DNA from: Dipteris shenzhenensis
Lineage: Eukaryota > Polypodiophyta > Polypodiopsida > Gleicheniales
Assembly: GCA_047967505.1 (NCBI GenBank)
Contig: CM106539.1
DNA: 64,000 nucleotides
Direction: 5' to 3' (one strand)
Shown: one piece after another, positions 23,179 through 33,835 of the stretch
Layout of the letters: each line of letters begins with the position of its first letter
Numbering within the stretch: position 1 is the stretch's first letter
The notes under the pieces: model-generated
The model's input: the letters and a program-made list of their open reading frames with translations, nothing else
Databases searched by the model: none
What the model was told of the DNA's origin: nothing
Made by a program: the position numbers and the translations under genes

Positions 23179-23600
23179 AAATTGCCAGAAGCCTATGTTG
23201 GTCAACGCAATCGCCGAACAGTTGACCAATGGATGCAATTGTACTTTGACATTGTCGATCTTATTGAAAGCAAGTAGATTTCCCTAACTGCCTCTTTATT
23301 GAAGGATAATGCATTCCTCTAGAGGCAAAGATGCCTTAAGGACGAGAAAAGTGCATTATATGGGAATATTTTGAGGTAAGCAATCCATACCTGCTAATGT
23401 GGATTTCCAAGCACGATCGAATTGGAGCAAACTGGACCTACATGTCCCCGTTCAACACATTGGTACTGAAGATAGACAGCTTGACTGATGATGATCAGCT
23501 TCATGCCTCCTTCTAAGGACTAAATCCCTAGTTAGGCATCCATGTACCACAACCGACATTGCTACTTATGCAGAGCGTATTTGTAACATGCAACGGTTAA
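23179..23600 (+). pseudogene. Ty3/Gypsy gag fragment
   Basis: KLPEAYVGQRNRRTVDQWMQ then LYFDIVDLIESK and stop, followed after shifts by NWTYMSPFNTLVLKIDSLTD and DDQLHASF. This is the order of a gag capsid region (KxPxxYxGxR..VDxW...YF; Y...FN.L....DxLTDDDxLHAFxxGL). Decayed. Confidence 0.6.
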
Positions 23601-23660
23601 TGATCGTGTAATCGCAGCGAGACCTTCTTTAAACGTATTGTGAGGCATATCCATATGCAC

Positions 23661-23663
<3 letters not shown>

Positions 23664-23695
<32 letters not shown>
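23664..23695. repeat. (GA)n microsatellite
   Basis: Pure GA run before the duplicated block. Confidence 0.9.
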
Positions 23696-23699
<4 letters not shown>

Positions 23700-23734
23700 A
23701 TGGTTAGCGAATTGTAGACGACACCAGATTGGGT

Positions 23735-26055
23735 CACTGTACCCACTGAGGGCCCCCTTCCCCAAATAGGGAAGAAATTGCTTTACACTTGCAGAACTGT
23801 GAAAGACAAAGGACACTCCTTCAGAGAGTCCTTCAGAGAGCACGGAATGCAACTCTAAGGATGACCCTTCAGCACTGAGAGCTGACCCACAAATGCTTGA
23901 GAAGAAACCCATTCTCGACCAAGGCCAACGCTGCCCACACCGTCAATGTAGATCACTATGCAAGGCTATAGAAGAGGCTTGTGCTGTCCCCAGGCATGCA
24001 GCAGAGCTGCGTGAGTGAGAGAGGTGAAGGGAGGATGGAAACTGTGTGAAAGCTGAGGGATGTGGAGCTAAAGAGAGCTGAGAAAGAGCTAAGAAAAGAG
24101 CTGAAAACTGGAAAGGAAAGCTGCTGAAATACAACCCCAAACCTCTACTCCAAGCCCGGGCTATGGTGCTCCATAGGCACCCTCCTGGAATCACCAAAGT
24201 GCTGCTCAGTTTGCTGCTGTCCTGCAGGGAACTTTGGAGGGGCTAGAGGCTGCTCTGGGCTGGAGACAGAGGCTGAATTACGGAGGGGAACTGGACGAGA
24301 AATGAGGCTGCAAGACCCCCTTTTTATAGGGGCTGTAGGGCTTGGTTGGCTGGCCCCAACCAGCAGTAAACGGCCGACCTGGTTGAGCCTTAAAGCCATC
24401 CCTAAAGCTGCCTAAGGAGGAGAGAAGGGAAGCCTATAAAAGGTGCCCTCCCCAGCCCTTTCCCTTTTACTTGAAGCTTGGTTGGCTGGCCCCAACCAGC
24501 CAGTCGGCTGGTTGGCTGGCTGGCTGGTTGGGCCTTAAAGCCAGCCCTAAAGCTGCCTAGGGAGTAAGAAGGGAAGCCTATAAAAGGGGCCCTCCCCAGC
24601 CCTTTCTCCTCAAGGGGCCATTCTAGGGCTCCTACCTTGGCTGCTCCTTTCCCCTTTACTTAGTCCAGCCCTTGGGGCCTTTCTGGGCTCCTCGCCTAGG
24701 CTGAGACCTAGACCTATCTAAACCCTAGATGGAAACACTAGCCTATTGAGTTCTCCAATGGGTACCAATGAACAAGGACTGATCTAAGGCTTGAGAGACT
24801 GACCTGCGTAGCTCATGCCTGATGATCCCTGGACTAGGGGGTCACAATGGGGTCATGGCATACGACCTAGATTCAAGATCTGCGTAGCTCATGCCTGACG
24901 ATCCCTGGACTAGGGAGTCACAATGGGGTCATGGCATATGACCTAGATTCAAGATCTACTAGGGCGAGATCTACTAGCCCTAATGCTAACGAAAACTTGT
25001 ACCCACTGAGGATCCCCTTTCCCAAATAGCGAAGAATTTGTTTTATACTTGGAGAACTGTGAAATACAACCGACACTTTCTCAGAGAGCACAGGATGCAA
25101 GCCTTTCTCAGCTCTCTTTAGCTCCACATCTCTCAGCTTTCACACATTTTTCTCAAGCTCCATATCTCTCAGTATTCCGTTCCCCCTTGACCTCTCTCAC
25201 TTACACAGCTCCGCTGCATGCCTAGGGATAGCACAAGCCTCTTCTATATCCTTGCACAGTGGTCTACATCGACGGTGTGGGCAGCGTTGGCCTTGGTCAA
25301 GATTGGGTTGCTTCTTAGGCATTCGTGGGTCAGCTCTCAGTGTCGAAGGGTCATCCTCAGGGTAAGAAAAGAGCTGAAAACTGGAGAGGAAAGCTGCTGA
25401 AACAGAATCCCAAACCTCTATTCCGAGCCCGGGCTATGGTGCTATGTAGGCACCCTCCTGGAATCACCAAAGGGTTGCCGAGTTTGTTGCTGTCCTGCAA
25501 GGAACTCTGGAAGGGCTAGAGGCTGCTCTGGGGGAGAGAAGGAGGCTGAATTGCTGAGGGGAGCTGAATGAGAAATGAGGCTGCAAGGCCCCTTTTTTAT
25601 AGGAGGCTGTAGGGCTTGGTTGGCTGGCCCCAACCAGCAATGAACAGCCAACCAGCCAGTCGGCTGGTTGGCAGGCTGGTTGGGCCTTAAAGCCAGCCCT
25701 AAAGCTGCCTAGGGAGGGGAAAGGGCAGCCTATAAAAGGGGCCCTCCCCAGCCCTTTCTCCTTTGGTTGGAGTGCCTCAAGGGGCCCTTCGGGGGCTCCT
25801 ACCTTGGCTGCTCCTGCCCACTTTAATTAGTCCAGCCCTTGGGAGCCCTTCTGGGCTCCTAGTCTAGGCTGAGACCTAGACCTAGATAAACCCTAAGATG
25901 GAAACACTAGCCTGTTGAGTTCTCTAGCGGGTACTAGTGAACAAGGACTGATCTAAGGCTTGAGAGACTGACCTACGTAGCTCGTGCCTGACTGTCCCTG
26001 AACTAGGGCTCACAATGGGGTCATGACATACAACAAAATCACCTAGATTCCCACG
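23735..26055. repeat. Duplicated and partly inverted block with promoter-like boxes
   Basis: Text near 23736-24300 recurs at 25000-25580 (CCCACTGAGG..., GAAAAGAGCTGAAAACTGG..., GCCCGGGCTATGGTGCT...). The portion 23870-24060 is inverted relative to 25190-25360 (compare AAGCCTCTTCTATATCC with its complement at 23968). Both copies carry GCCTATAAAAGG boxes (24433, 24575, 25729) and palindromic GGTTGGCTGGCCCCAACCAGC text (24479, 25618). A 76-bp tandem duplication lies at 24805-24956. I take it as two copies of an LTR-like unit, one rearranged. No coding capacity. Confidence 0.6.
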
Positions 26056-26057
26056 AC

Positions 26058-26672
26058 TGTTAGACCTCGGGTCAGCAGGCTAACATGGGCAAGGTTCAAA
26101 GTATAGTTACCGAGTGCCGACTTGCTTGAAAGCGGTGGAAGATTCTAGATCAAGCACCGTTTGCAGTTAAGGTGCAGGGGATTGCAGCAGATCAGCCAGT
26201 AGCAGATAGCGGCATGGCGCACTAAGCGCTACGGCTTTTAGAAGGCAGTTTTGCATAGTTAGAAAAGACGTGGTTGTGATAAGGAGAGCAGAGAGAGAAC
26301 AAGAGAGCAGTGTGCCGAGTTCTCTCCCTCTCACCTGAGCTTGCTAGGTTAGGAAGCAGAGTGTTCATTGCAAACCGAGGTAGCTTGGTTGTAACAAAAG
26401 ATCAATATACGTTGATTTCCTTTATTTATAGTCTTATCCTTTATGGTGTATTGCACTCAATAATTCTTTCCTAAGTGTATATGAACTCGGAATTCTCAAG
26501 TCATCATACGGTTCTCCTATGAACAACTAACCCCGAACTCTGAGTGTTAATGTTGTCACATGTTCTATCACCCTAGCATGTTGTACTTAAGATTGCAACA
26601 ATAAGCATCTTCGCCGAGCACTACATAGAGCATCTTTAGTTAGCCACAAGTGAGTGAATCGAAGCATCAACA
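26058..26672 (+). mobile_element. 5' LTR of the large Gypsy element (615 bp)
   Basis: TGTTAGACCTCGGG...GCATCAACA with a primer site four bases later. Its first 58 bases recur at 39149-39206, giving the start of a 3' LTR. A likely polyadenylation/terminator section (GTTGTAACAAAAGATCAATA) lies near 26388. Confidence 0.75.
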
Positions 26673-26675
26673 TTT

Positions 26676-26693
26676 TGGCGATCTTGCTAGGGA
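26676..26693 (+). other. Primer-binding site, tRNA-Asp type, mutated
   Basis: TGGCGATCTTGCTAGGGA resembles TGGCGCCGTTGCCGGGGA with several changes. Confidence 0.6.
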
Positions 26694-26699
26694 AGGGTC

Positions 26700-27890
26700 A
26701 ATTGAATTGCGAGTTGACGAGTTGTTAGTTCACGGGATCTAGAGAACGGAGGAGTAAGCTTAGTGGAGGTCAGTGAGGTTCATGCTGACCAATGACGAAG
26801 TGAAATAGTTGCTGGGACGTGTGGGCTACTACAAGAAATTTCTCCCAGCAGACCGGTCTGTGGGATACACAAAGTATTCGGATAGGTACTTGGATACTTT
26901 CTACCTTAGTCAATGGTTGACACACGCTCGGAAAGAAGACAAAGATACACAGCTAGGCGTGAAGAGTTCCTAAGCCAAAGAAATTAGCTACATCGTGGAG
27001 TTCAATGTCCGAAGGAGACTGGCAAAAGCATCAACTGTCCAACAAGAGCGACGAGCACAAGAAGAGAGACTCGGCCATGCTACCCCAGGGGTGGAAGTTA
27101 ATTACTCTGCAGAGTCATAAGGACGGAATGCTGGTCATAGACTGAGGCGTCCCTGGAGAGTGGCAAATGAAGGTCCATCATGGCAAGTGATCATTTATCT
27201 ATAGAAAGCTTGGATTTTGAGCAGATGGCCATTTCCTTTGTGTAACCTCAAAATAAACATGAAGACTTAGCTTAGAGAACGACTTCGACAGTACTTGACT
27301 ATTATTCCAGAGAAATTCCGTTGAGAAAAATTGAGAAAAATATAAAGGAAGAAGGCCAGCTATAGCAGATGGCCGGAGAATCAATCAACAAGAAGAGTGG
27401 CATGCTTCTGGATTGCTATGGAGCAGCATGCCTATCCAATACTATTGGGATGACCTTGGCTAAAAAGTGCAAAAGTACTCCATGATTGGGGTTCAGAAGA
27501 GATGATCATTAAAACAGATTGTCAAGATGTATGCATTCCTACAAATCCTCGGAAGGTTCCGAGTAGTTGTTGACCAAAGAAATTTGAAGGGACAGATCCG
27601 GTTCCTCAAGATGTCGATTAATGGCTGATGAAATGACAAATCCTACCTGTGGGTTGAGATTGATATTTTTCAAGTGGCTGCAGATATCAAACAGAAGCTG
27701 AGAGCCAAGCAGATTGCTAAGCAAAAAGATCTCTTTCCGAGTAACTTCACTGAAGATATTGAAGGGAACGAGAGCTAGCTGAAATGTCGATGACTATTAC
27801 CAAACTCGGTACTGAGCAGCTAGTACCAGAGCCAACACAAGAACTAAATCTCGAAACAGAAATTAGCCCTGCAATGGTAATTGTAAGTGC
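26700..27890 (+). pseudogene. Decayed internal region of the large Gypsy element (gag/protease side)
   Basis: Readable pieces include VGYYKKFLPADRSVGYTKYS, RYLDTFYLSQWLTHARKEDK and, later, VKMYAFLQILGRFRVVVDQR. I cannot assign a clear gag core or the protease active site. Its position between primer site and reverse transcriptase is the main evidence. Confidence 0.4.
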
Positions 27891-28780
27891 CAATCTTTCT
27901 TCCGAGCAACTAAGGGCTACAAAATATTGATTTGTCAAGTATAAGGATGTTTTTTCCTAGAATTACATTGATCTACGAGAAGTTTCTCGAGTTGTGTCAA
28001 CATAAGATACCTTTGGTGCCAAATGCTAAGCCAATTCGACCGCAGAGGTATAGAATGAATTCCAACTATGCTAAATAGGTAAAATCTAAGTTGGATCAAC
28101 TTTTGCGTGCTAGTTTTGTCTATGCTATTGATCGCAGTGATTAGTTGTTTGATGGAATCTTGGACCAAGTTGCAGGACATGAGATGTACTCATTTATGAC
28201 CAATTATAATCATTATAATCAAATCACCGTGGCTCCAGAGGATCAGTCTAAGACTGCCCTTATCACGGAATGGGGTGCTTATGCAACCCGAGTAATGCCC
28301 TTTAGATTACGAAATGCCCCATCAACCTTCCAGAAGTTTATGGTAGAGACTTTCCGAGATTATCTCACTGAGTTCATTGCCATTTACTTAGACAATTTTT
28401 GTGTTTACTCGGGCAAAAAAATCTCGGGTTTCTTGAAAAGATATTTCTGAGATGCAGACAAGCGGGTATTTCACTAACCCTGTCTAAAAGTGTATTTTGT
28501 GTTCGAGTGGGCATATTGCTTGGTCATGTCATTTTTCCAAGGTGGTATATGAACCGAGCCAAGTAAGCTTCGAGCCATACAACATATGCTTGAGCCTCAA
28601 AATCTAACTCAATTGCGTTCTTTTGTGGGGTTTATCCGCTTCTATGGACGCTTTATCAAAGATTTTGCCAAGATTGTTGCTTCATTGTATGAGTTGACAA
28701 AGAAAGATGCCCAGTCCGAGTGGACTACCGAGTTGACTGTGGTTTTCTATGATCTTAAGAGCTAAGCAATGACTACACTC
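27890..28780 (+). pseudogene. Gypsy reverse transcriptase remnant
   Basis: Pieces in order: NYIDLREVSR (27960), AKPIRPQRYRMN-like text (28025-28060), then frame 28145-28450 with AGHEMYSFMTNYNHYNQITV, TEWGAYATRVMPFRLRNAPS and FIAIYLDNFCVYSGKK. The active-site box is YLDN instead of FLDD and the preceding text carries stops (TAG at 28073 and 28142), so the enzyme is dead. The downstream FVGFIRFYGRFIKDFAKI-type thumb region follows at 28620-28680. Confidence 0.8.
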
Positions 28781-29460
28781 CTATTTTTAGGCAACCAAGG
28801 TGGGATGTTATTTTCCATATGCATGTAAATGCTTCTGGGTATGCCTTAGGCATTATTTTGGCTCAACCGGATGGTCAGCTAGACTATCCAGTATATTATT
28901 CCAGTCGGATGTTTACGCCTACTAAGTCCAACTATAGTACCACCGAACAAAAAGCTTTGGGGATGATATTTAGTGTGCAGAAACTAAGGCATTCTTTACT
29001 CAGCAATCCTTTTGTGTTTTATGCGAGCCATGAAGCATCATTTTGTCTAATCAATAAGACTGTTATTCAAGGGCGCCTTGTGCGTGGCTCAGCCGGATGG
29101 TCCGCTAGACTATCCAGTATATTATTCCACTCGGATGTTGACGCCTACTAAGTCCAACTATAGTACATCAAACGAGAAGCTTTCGGGATGATATTGAGTG
29201 TGCAGAAACTAAGGCATTCTTTACTTAGCAATCCTTTTGTGTTTTATGCGAGCCATGAAGCATCACTTTGTCTAATCAATAAGACTGTTATTTAAGGGCG
29301 CCTTGTGCATTGGATGCTTCTTCTCCAAGAGTTTGACTTTAAGATTATCCATATACCCGGGAAAACCCATGTAGGAGATAACTATTTATCCATACTTCAT
29401 GCACCCGAGGATACTCAAGGAGTTACTACTAAACTTCTAGAAGCTGAACTCTTTGCAGTT
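28780..29460 (+). pseudogene. Gypsy RNase H remnant with internal 226-bp tandem duplication
   Basis: HMHVNASGYALGIILAQPDG and QLDYPVYYSSRMFTPTKSNY represent the RNase H start; FDFKIIHIPGKTHVGDNYLS closes the domain. Between them the 226-bp unit 28861-29086 is repeated at 29087-29312, so the segment from AQPDG to the ...LVR end appears twice, the second time with shifts. Confidence 0.8.
28861..29312 (+). repeat. 226-bp tandem duplication in RNase H
   Basis: GCTCAACCGGATGGTCAGCT at 28861 and GCTCAGCCGGATGGTCCGCT at 29087; ends at GGGCGCCTTGTGC in both units. Confidence 0.92.
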
Positions 29461-29960
29461 GACTATTGTGAGCATGAATATGCCAGGATACATTTCCTCA
29501 TACAATGCCTCATGACAAGCGTAGACAGAACCGCTTATAAGGTCACTACAAATCTTACTCCTTTTCGTATGACCTTTAGCTTGGAAGCAATTGTTCCCTT
29601 AGAATTTATTGTACCCAGTCTTCGTATTGCTACCGAGCATTATTTGGATGAGTCAGAAGCAATCAAGGGGCAATTGCAACAACTAAGCCACGTGGATGAG
29701 TTACGCCTCCGAGCAACTTGGTCACAGCAAGCGATACAGCACAGGAGAAAGGCATGGTATGATAGGCCTATTGTGCTAAGAATTTGAGGAAGGGTATGCT
29801 CGTATTATTATATAATGCCAAGTTGGGACCTCTCAAAATGAATTTCGAATTGGGATGGATTGGTGCCTACTGGTTAACTGAATTTTCTCCAATGGGACTG
29901 TTCAGCTTGAAGATCTACAAGGGAATGTATTCCCCAAGTTGTATAATGGAATTAAGGTGA
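29461..29960 (+). pseudogene. Gypsy integrase C-terminal remnant (catalytic core missing)
   Basis: RNase H text runs straight into YCEHEYARIHFLI and then DRTAYKVTTNLTPFRMTFSL, LEFIVPSLRIATEHYLDESE and WSQQAIQHRRKAWYDR. These are the last part of integrase (after the third catalytic residue). The zinc-binding HHCC part and the D,D core are absent, so about 200 codons were deleted near 29480. Confidence 0.75.
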
Positions 29961-30028
29961 AGCCGTACTAATCAATGAGTTTCTTGGTTAGGTAGGACTA
30001 GGATGCAAACTCCTCGGTCGACAATGCC

Positions 30029-30650
30029 TTGGTGAACTTTATGCCACCAAGAGGACCAGTTAGCTGTTTAGTGACATTGGAAGAGATGCATCGTATATCG
30101 ACACGTGGCAGTTTAAACGTTATGGACACATTAATGCATGATAATCATGCCCAAAGAAAGGGAGACTCTACCCTATCATGTAGCCAGTCGTTTGACGGGA
30201 CGTCCAATTTTACATCCCGTTTAGCTACATTGGGTTGGTCATCATCTCCATTTTCTTTTGCAACCTTCTACTGCTCTCATATCTTCATTGTTTACAATAG
30301 CTCTCTTCTTTTCGTCGCACCCAATAGTTTGCTATGCTCTCCACTCTTTTCTTCATCATTCTCATCTATAATCAGCTTCAACGCAGTCTTCATGGCTATG
30401 GAGAAGCGTAGGGAGCGATCTGATCGACAGAAGAGGCGAAGAGCACCTTCTCGTGTGCCGCCTCCAAACCCAATCAAGAACTTCAAAAACGACATCCTCA
30501 GAGGGATTTTGAAGAGCAATAAGCTCCTAAAGTTTGCGCAACTTCCATGGAAGTCTGAAATGAAGCTTTGATGGAGGAAATCTTGGATTCCTACGATGAA
30601 GACAATCATAGTGTCGTGATCGATGACATTCATGTCCATCTCAGCTAATT
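30029..30650 (+). pseudogene. Extra downstream ORF of the large Gypsy element, first part
   Basis: Between the end of pol and the gag-only insertion. From 30391 it reads MAMEKRRERSDRQKRRRAPS then VPPPNPIKNFKNDILRGILK, a basic protein start. It appears to continue at 33836 and again at 38533 after two insertions. Additional ORFs after pol are known in Tat/Ogre-type Gypsy elements. The family is not recognised. Confidence 0.4.
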
Positions 30651-31111
30651 TGAATGCTGATCGGTTCTCCAATGGGAAAGAGCGCCCTCGTGAGAGTACT
30701 TGTTTCTATTTCGACCTACATGCAAGGTGGGAGAGAGATGACGAATGAATGGAATGTGGTAGAGAGAATGCAACGTGAGATTCACAATGAAAGGGTGATA
30801 CCCTTTCACTAATGTCCCTTGAGATCACTCAAGTTCCATCTTCCCATTTACACGTACCCTTAGCCTATGACCCATGCATCTACCATTCAATGCACCTTAA
30901 TGCACCCTTCCCTTCCTATTGCCCCTAGGACCTAGACACGTGTGTGCACATTTTTATTAATAGAATAAGTATCACATGTCCAAATTCGATGCCGTCTAAA
31001 GCAGTGGCTCCAGCTCAACTAGTCCTATCTACTCAGATGATCCACCGCCATAACAAATCGGTCGGTGTCTATCATAAATACAAATACATGTTACAGCATT
31101 GGCGTATAACA
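30647..31111 (-). mobile_element. 3' LTR of a minus-strand gag-only element
   Basis: From CCAATGGGAAAGAGCGCCCT (30669) to GGCGTATAACA (31111) it matches the 5' LTR at 33555-33823, with about 165 extra bases (30714-30893) that the 5' copy lacks. The roughly 45 bases at the LTR terminus next to 30647 are replaced. Confidence 0.75.
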
Positions 31112-31720
31112 TAATAATAATGTTTTAATGTCTACTAATCACAGATTAGTGATTTCTCTTGTCATGACACTCCCTCCTGCTTGAATGGGAAGAAGTCCTC
31201 TGCTGGATCCTCTCGTCTCTTTCTCTTGCGTACGCTTCTCTTTTACTTCTGCATTTGCATCTCCTCTTCATAATCTGCAAATAATCTTCTCCTGGTAGTA
31301 CACGATCTCTTCTGAATCCGAACTTAAATCTCATCTTCAAGTTCTGGTTCCTCTTGATGCTGAATATTCAAAATGCAGAAGTACCACTGCAGTGCCTCTT
31401 CAGTATCTCTTCATGCTCAGAATCCTCTTATGAATACTTAGCTGCTGAAATCTCTTTACAGTAACCTGCTCAATAAGCTTAAACACATTCTCAACAAATT
31501 GGTCAGTATTAAAACGATTCTCTCACCCAAATGTTTTCATTGAACTAGGTAGACCTTGGCTATGGATGATTTTGCGATGGAGAGCTACTTAGTCTATAGA
31601 AACTATAGACCTTCAATCTTTTTTTCCAACTCTTCTATTTCAGCCCTATTTATCTTATCAGACGCTCTACACGAAGGAGAAAAATATTTATTCTCTGTCC
31701 ATACTCTACAATGAATATGC
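31112..31720 (-). other. 3' internal region of the gag-only element
   Basis: No protease, reverse transcriptase or integrase text on either strand; only short frames. Confidence 0.5.
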
Positions 31721-32678
31721 CTACTCTCTATTCAGTTCACACATCCATACACAAGTGTTGGCTGAATGGATAGCATTTACTCTTGGTTCTATGTTCATCG
31801 TAGAGTCTTGAGATGAGGAGGTAGAAGCCTCACCCTCCTGCTTGGATGCTTTGCCTTTCCCTTTTACAGAATTGGTTTTGACAATTTTGGCTAATAGAGT
31901 AGGACATTTATGCCATGGATGCCCTGGCTTATGTTTCTTACATCCGAAACATTTTCCCTCCTTAATTAGCTTTTTCTTCTCATCGTCAGTCATGGAAGGA
32001 AATGGTATCCATCCAGGATGTGATTGGCTGTTAACATTTTGTACAATAGCTTTCTCATTTCCTTTGTTGAAGGGTTTACGCGGATTCAATTTCCTCTCGG
32101 CTATTTCAGCCAGCTTAGTGAGGTCCTTAAGCATGGTCGGGTTAAACATTTCAACCTCGTACCTTACTTTTGGGCTTAAGGCTGCTAAATACTTCTTTCT
32201 CCTATCTTCCTCACTCTTTTCGGGTAACTCTAGAGAGAGTTTCCAAAATCTGGCTGTAAAATCTGCATTACTCTCATTATCGAACTGCCTAAACCTCTCC
32301 CAACGAAAGGTTAGGTTCTCTTCATGCCTTGGTGGCATAAAAGTGGCTTTCAGTTGCTCCACGAACTTAGCCCATTCATGAATAGGCTCTTTTCCTGTTT
32401 GTGACAAGGACCACCACATTAGAGCATCCTTCTGCAGATGCAATGTGGCAAGAGCAAGCTTCTCTTGCTCGGTCTTTGTCTTGATGGGCAAAGTATAGCT
32501 CAAAATGACGAATCCAATTGAGGATTTTGTCAGCCTCCCTTGCCCCATCATATTTGGGGAACTCAATTCTCTCTCGCAGTTGGAATTTGGACCTCTTAGA
32601 AGGGGTACTCAACTCTTCATCCCCGAAGTTTAAAGTCCTCTTAGTCCCTAATCTTGTCATAATGGACTGCTCAATCAT
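31721..32678 (-). pseudogene. Ty3/Gypsy gag (capsid and zinc knuckle) of the gag-only element
   Basis: Two overlapping minus-strand frames: 32678-32376 (FPKYDGAREADKILNWIRHF, ELYFAHQDKDRA) and 32566-31721 (LHLQKDALMWWSLSQTGKEP, KFVEQLKATFMPPRHEENLT, ...SNADFTARFWKLSLELPEKS). The capsid ends with a zinc knuckle GKCFGCKKHKPGHPWHKCP (CX2CX6HX4C) near residue 210 of the long frame. One frameshift near 32450-32480 separates them. No enzyme domain follows although the frame is otherwise long and clean, which suggests the element lost pol but kept gag. Confidence 0.85.
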
Positions 32679-32687
32679 ATTGCTAAG

Positions 32688-33023
32688 CTAGAAAATCAGC
32701 TTATCAACAGGAGTCTCCTCTCTTCCTCTTGCACTTGGATTATAATCCATGTGTACTGGGCTTTGAGTTGAAGGCGTGAACTCATCACCTTGTTCTTGAC
32801 TGGTCTCATTTCTTCTTTCATTACGAAAGGAGAACTCCCTATCAAGAGGTTCTTGAAGGAGAGACTGCTGTAAATCTATTTGTGGGTTATCATACTCAAG
32901 ATGTGTATAACTCTCACCTAATCCCTCCTCTTCAAGAGGGGGTGAAGGTGTTCTTTCTCTCTCTCCTTGGGGTAATGGAGGAAAGGGAATAAGTTCATTG
33001 TTATATGTCCCTTCCCCTTCCAT
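32688..33023 (-). pseudogene. N-terminal part of the same gag
   Basis: Frame starts MEGEGTYNNELIPFPPLPQG and is Pro/Glu rich; stop TAG at the end separates it by one codon-scale gap from the capsid frame (LSNMIEQSIM...). The start lies about 450 bases after the primer site. Reads as the disordered N-terminus of gag. Confidence 0.6.
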
Positions 33024-33285
33024 TCTTTCCTTTTAGTAATACAAGAGAGAAAATGTCTTGCTGTAATTTCAAAAAAAAGAGGTTTATTTTATAGCAAAAG
33101 TCAAGTGTTGTAGAGTTCGTTTGGGCTACTTGTTTTGAGCGGATTGGAGCTCTAGATACTGTTATAGGGGGTACTTGATGGGTGGATCACCCCCTTAAAA
33201 TCTTATTCCGATCTGACTTTCCGTTGGGGACAACGGGGGATCCCTTTTCCTCACCGTTTAAGGCTTTTAAGGGTACATTCACATT

Positions 33286-33299
33286 GGGGGGGGGGGGGG
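33286..33299. repeat. G-run
   Basis: About 14 consecutive G on plus, in the leader of the gag-only element. Confidence 0.9.
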
Positions 33300-33476
33300 C
33301 GCAATTCACCTTGTGAGGACACACCATTCACCGTCCAAGACCAAGAATTTTCAGAAAAATCCCTTGTCTCAGAACCTCGGAGATCGGTCGGTCGTGATCC
33401 TCTTCCGCAACTTCTCTTGCGACTTCCGTCGTCCGCAACTGTCGCCCTCTTCTCGCCCTGCTCGTGGATCGTCACC

Positions 33477-33488
33477 GCTCTGATACCG
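33477..33488 (-). other. Primer-binding site, initiator-Met tRNA type
   Basis: Minus-strand CGGTATCAGAGC, two bases after the LTR end TTTTCACA. Confidence 0.7.
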
Positions 33489-33490
33489 AA

Positions 33491-33823
33491 TGTGAAAATC
33501 CACACTTTTCGAGAATGCAAATGTGTGCAATGCATGCAGAATTTGAATTGGCCCTCCAATGGGGAAGAGCGCCCTCGTGAGAGTACTTGTTTCTATTTCG
33601 ATAACACCTTAATGCACCCTTCCCTTCCTATTGCCCCTAGGACCTAGACACGTGTGTGCACATTTTTATTAATAGAATAAGTACCACGTGTCCAAATTCG
33701 ATGCCGTCTGAAGCAGTGGCTCCAGCTCGACTAGTCCTATCTACTCAGATGATCCACCGCCATAACAAATCAGTCAGTGTCCATCATAAATACAAATACA
33801 TGTTACACCATTGGCGTATAACA
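33491..33823 (-). mobile_element. 5' LTR of the gag-only element (333 bp)
   Basis: Begins TGTTATACGCC and ends TTTTCACA on the minus strand. Shorter than the 3' LTR by an internal deletion at the TATTTCGATAACACC junction. Confidence 0.75.
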
Positions 33824-33835
33824 TAATAATAATCG

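Noticed and set aside
21541-23600. Endogenous pararetrovirus
   Set aside because: The promoter looks pararetroviral, but there is no movement protein, coat protein zinc finger or caulimovirid polymerase; the only coding text is Gypsy gag.
30292-30672. 126-codon minus frame
   Set aside because: Antisense to the basic plus-strand ORF at 30391 and crosses the gag-only element boundary.
31842-32381. 179-codon plus-strand frame
   Set aside because: Antisense shadow of the clear gag capsid and zinc knuckle on the minus strand.
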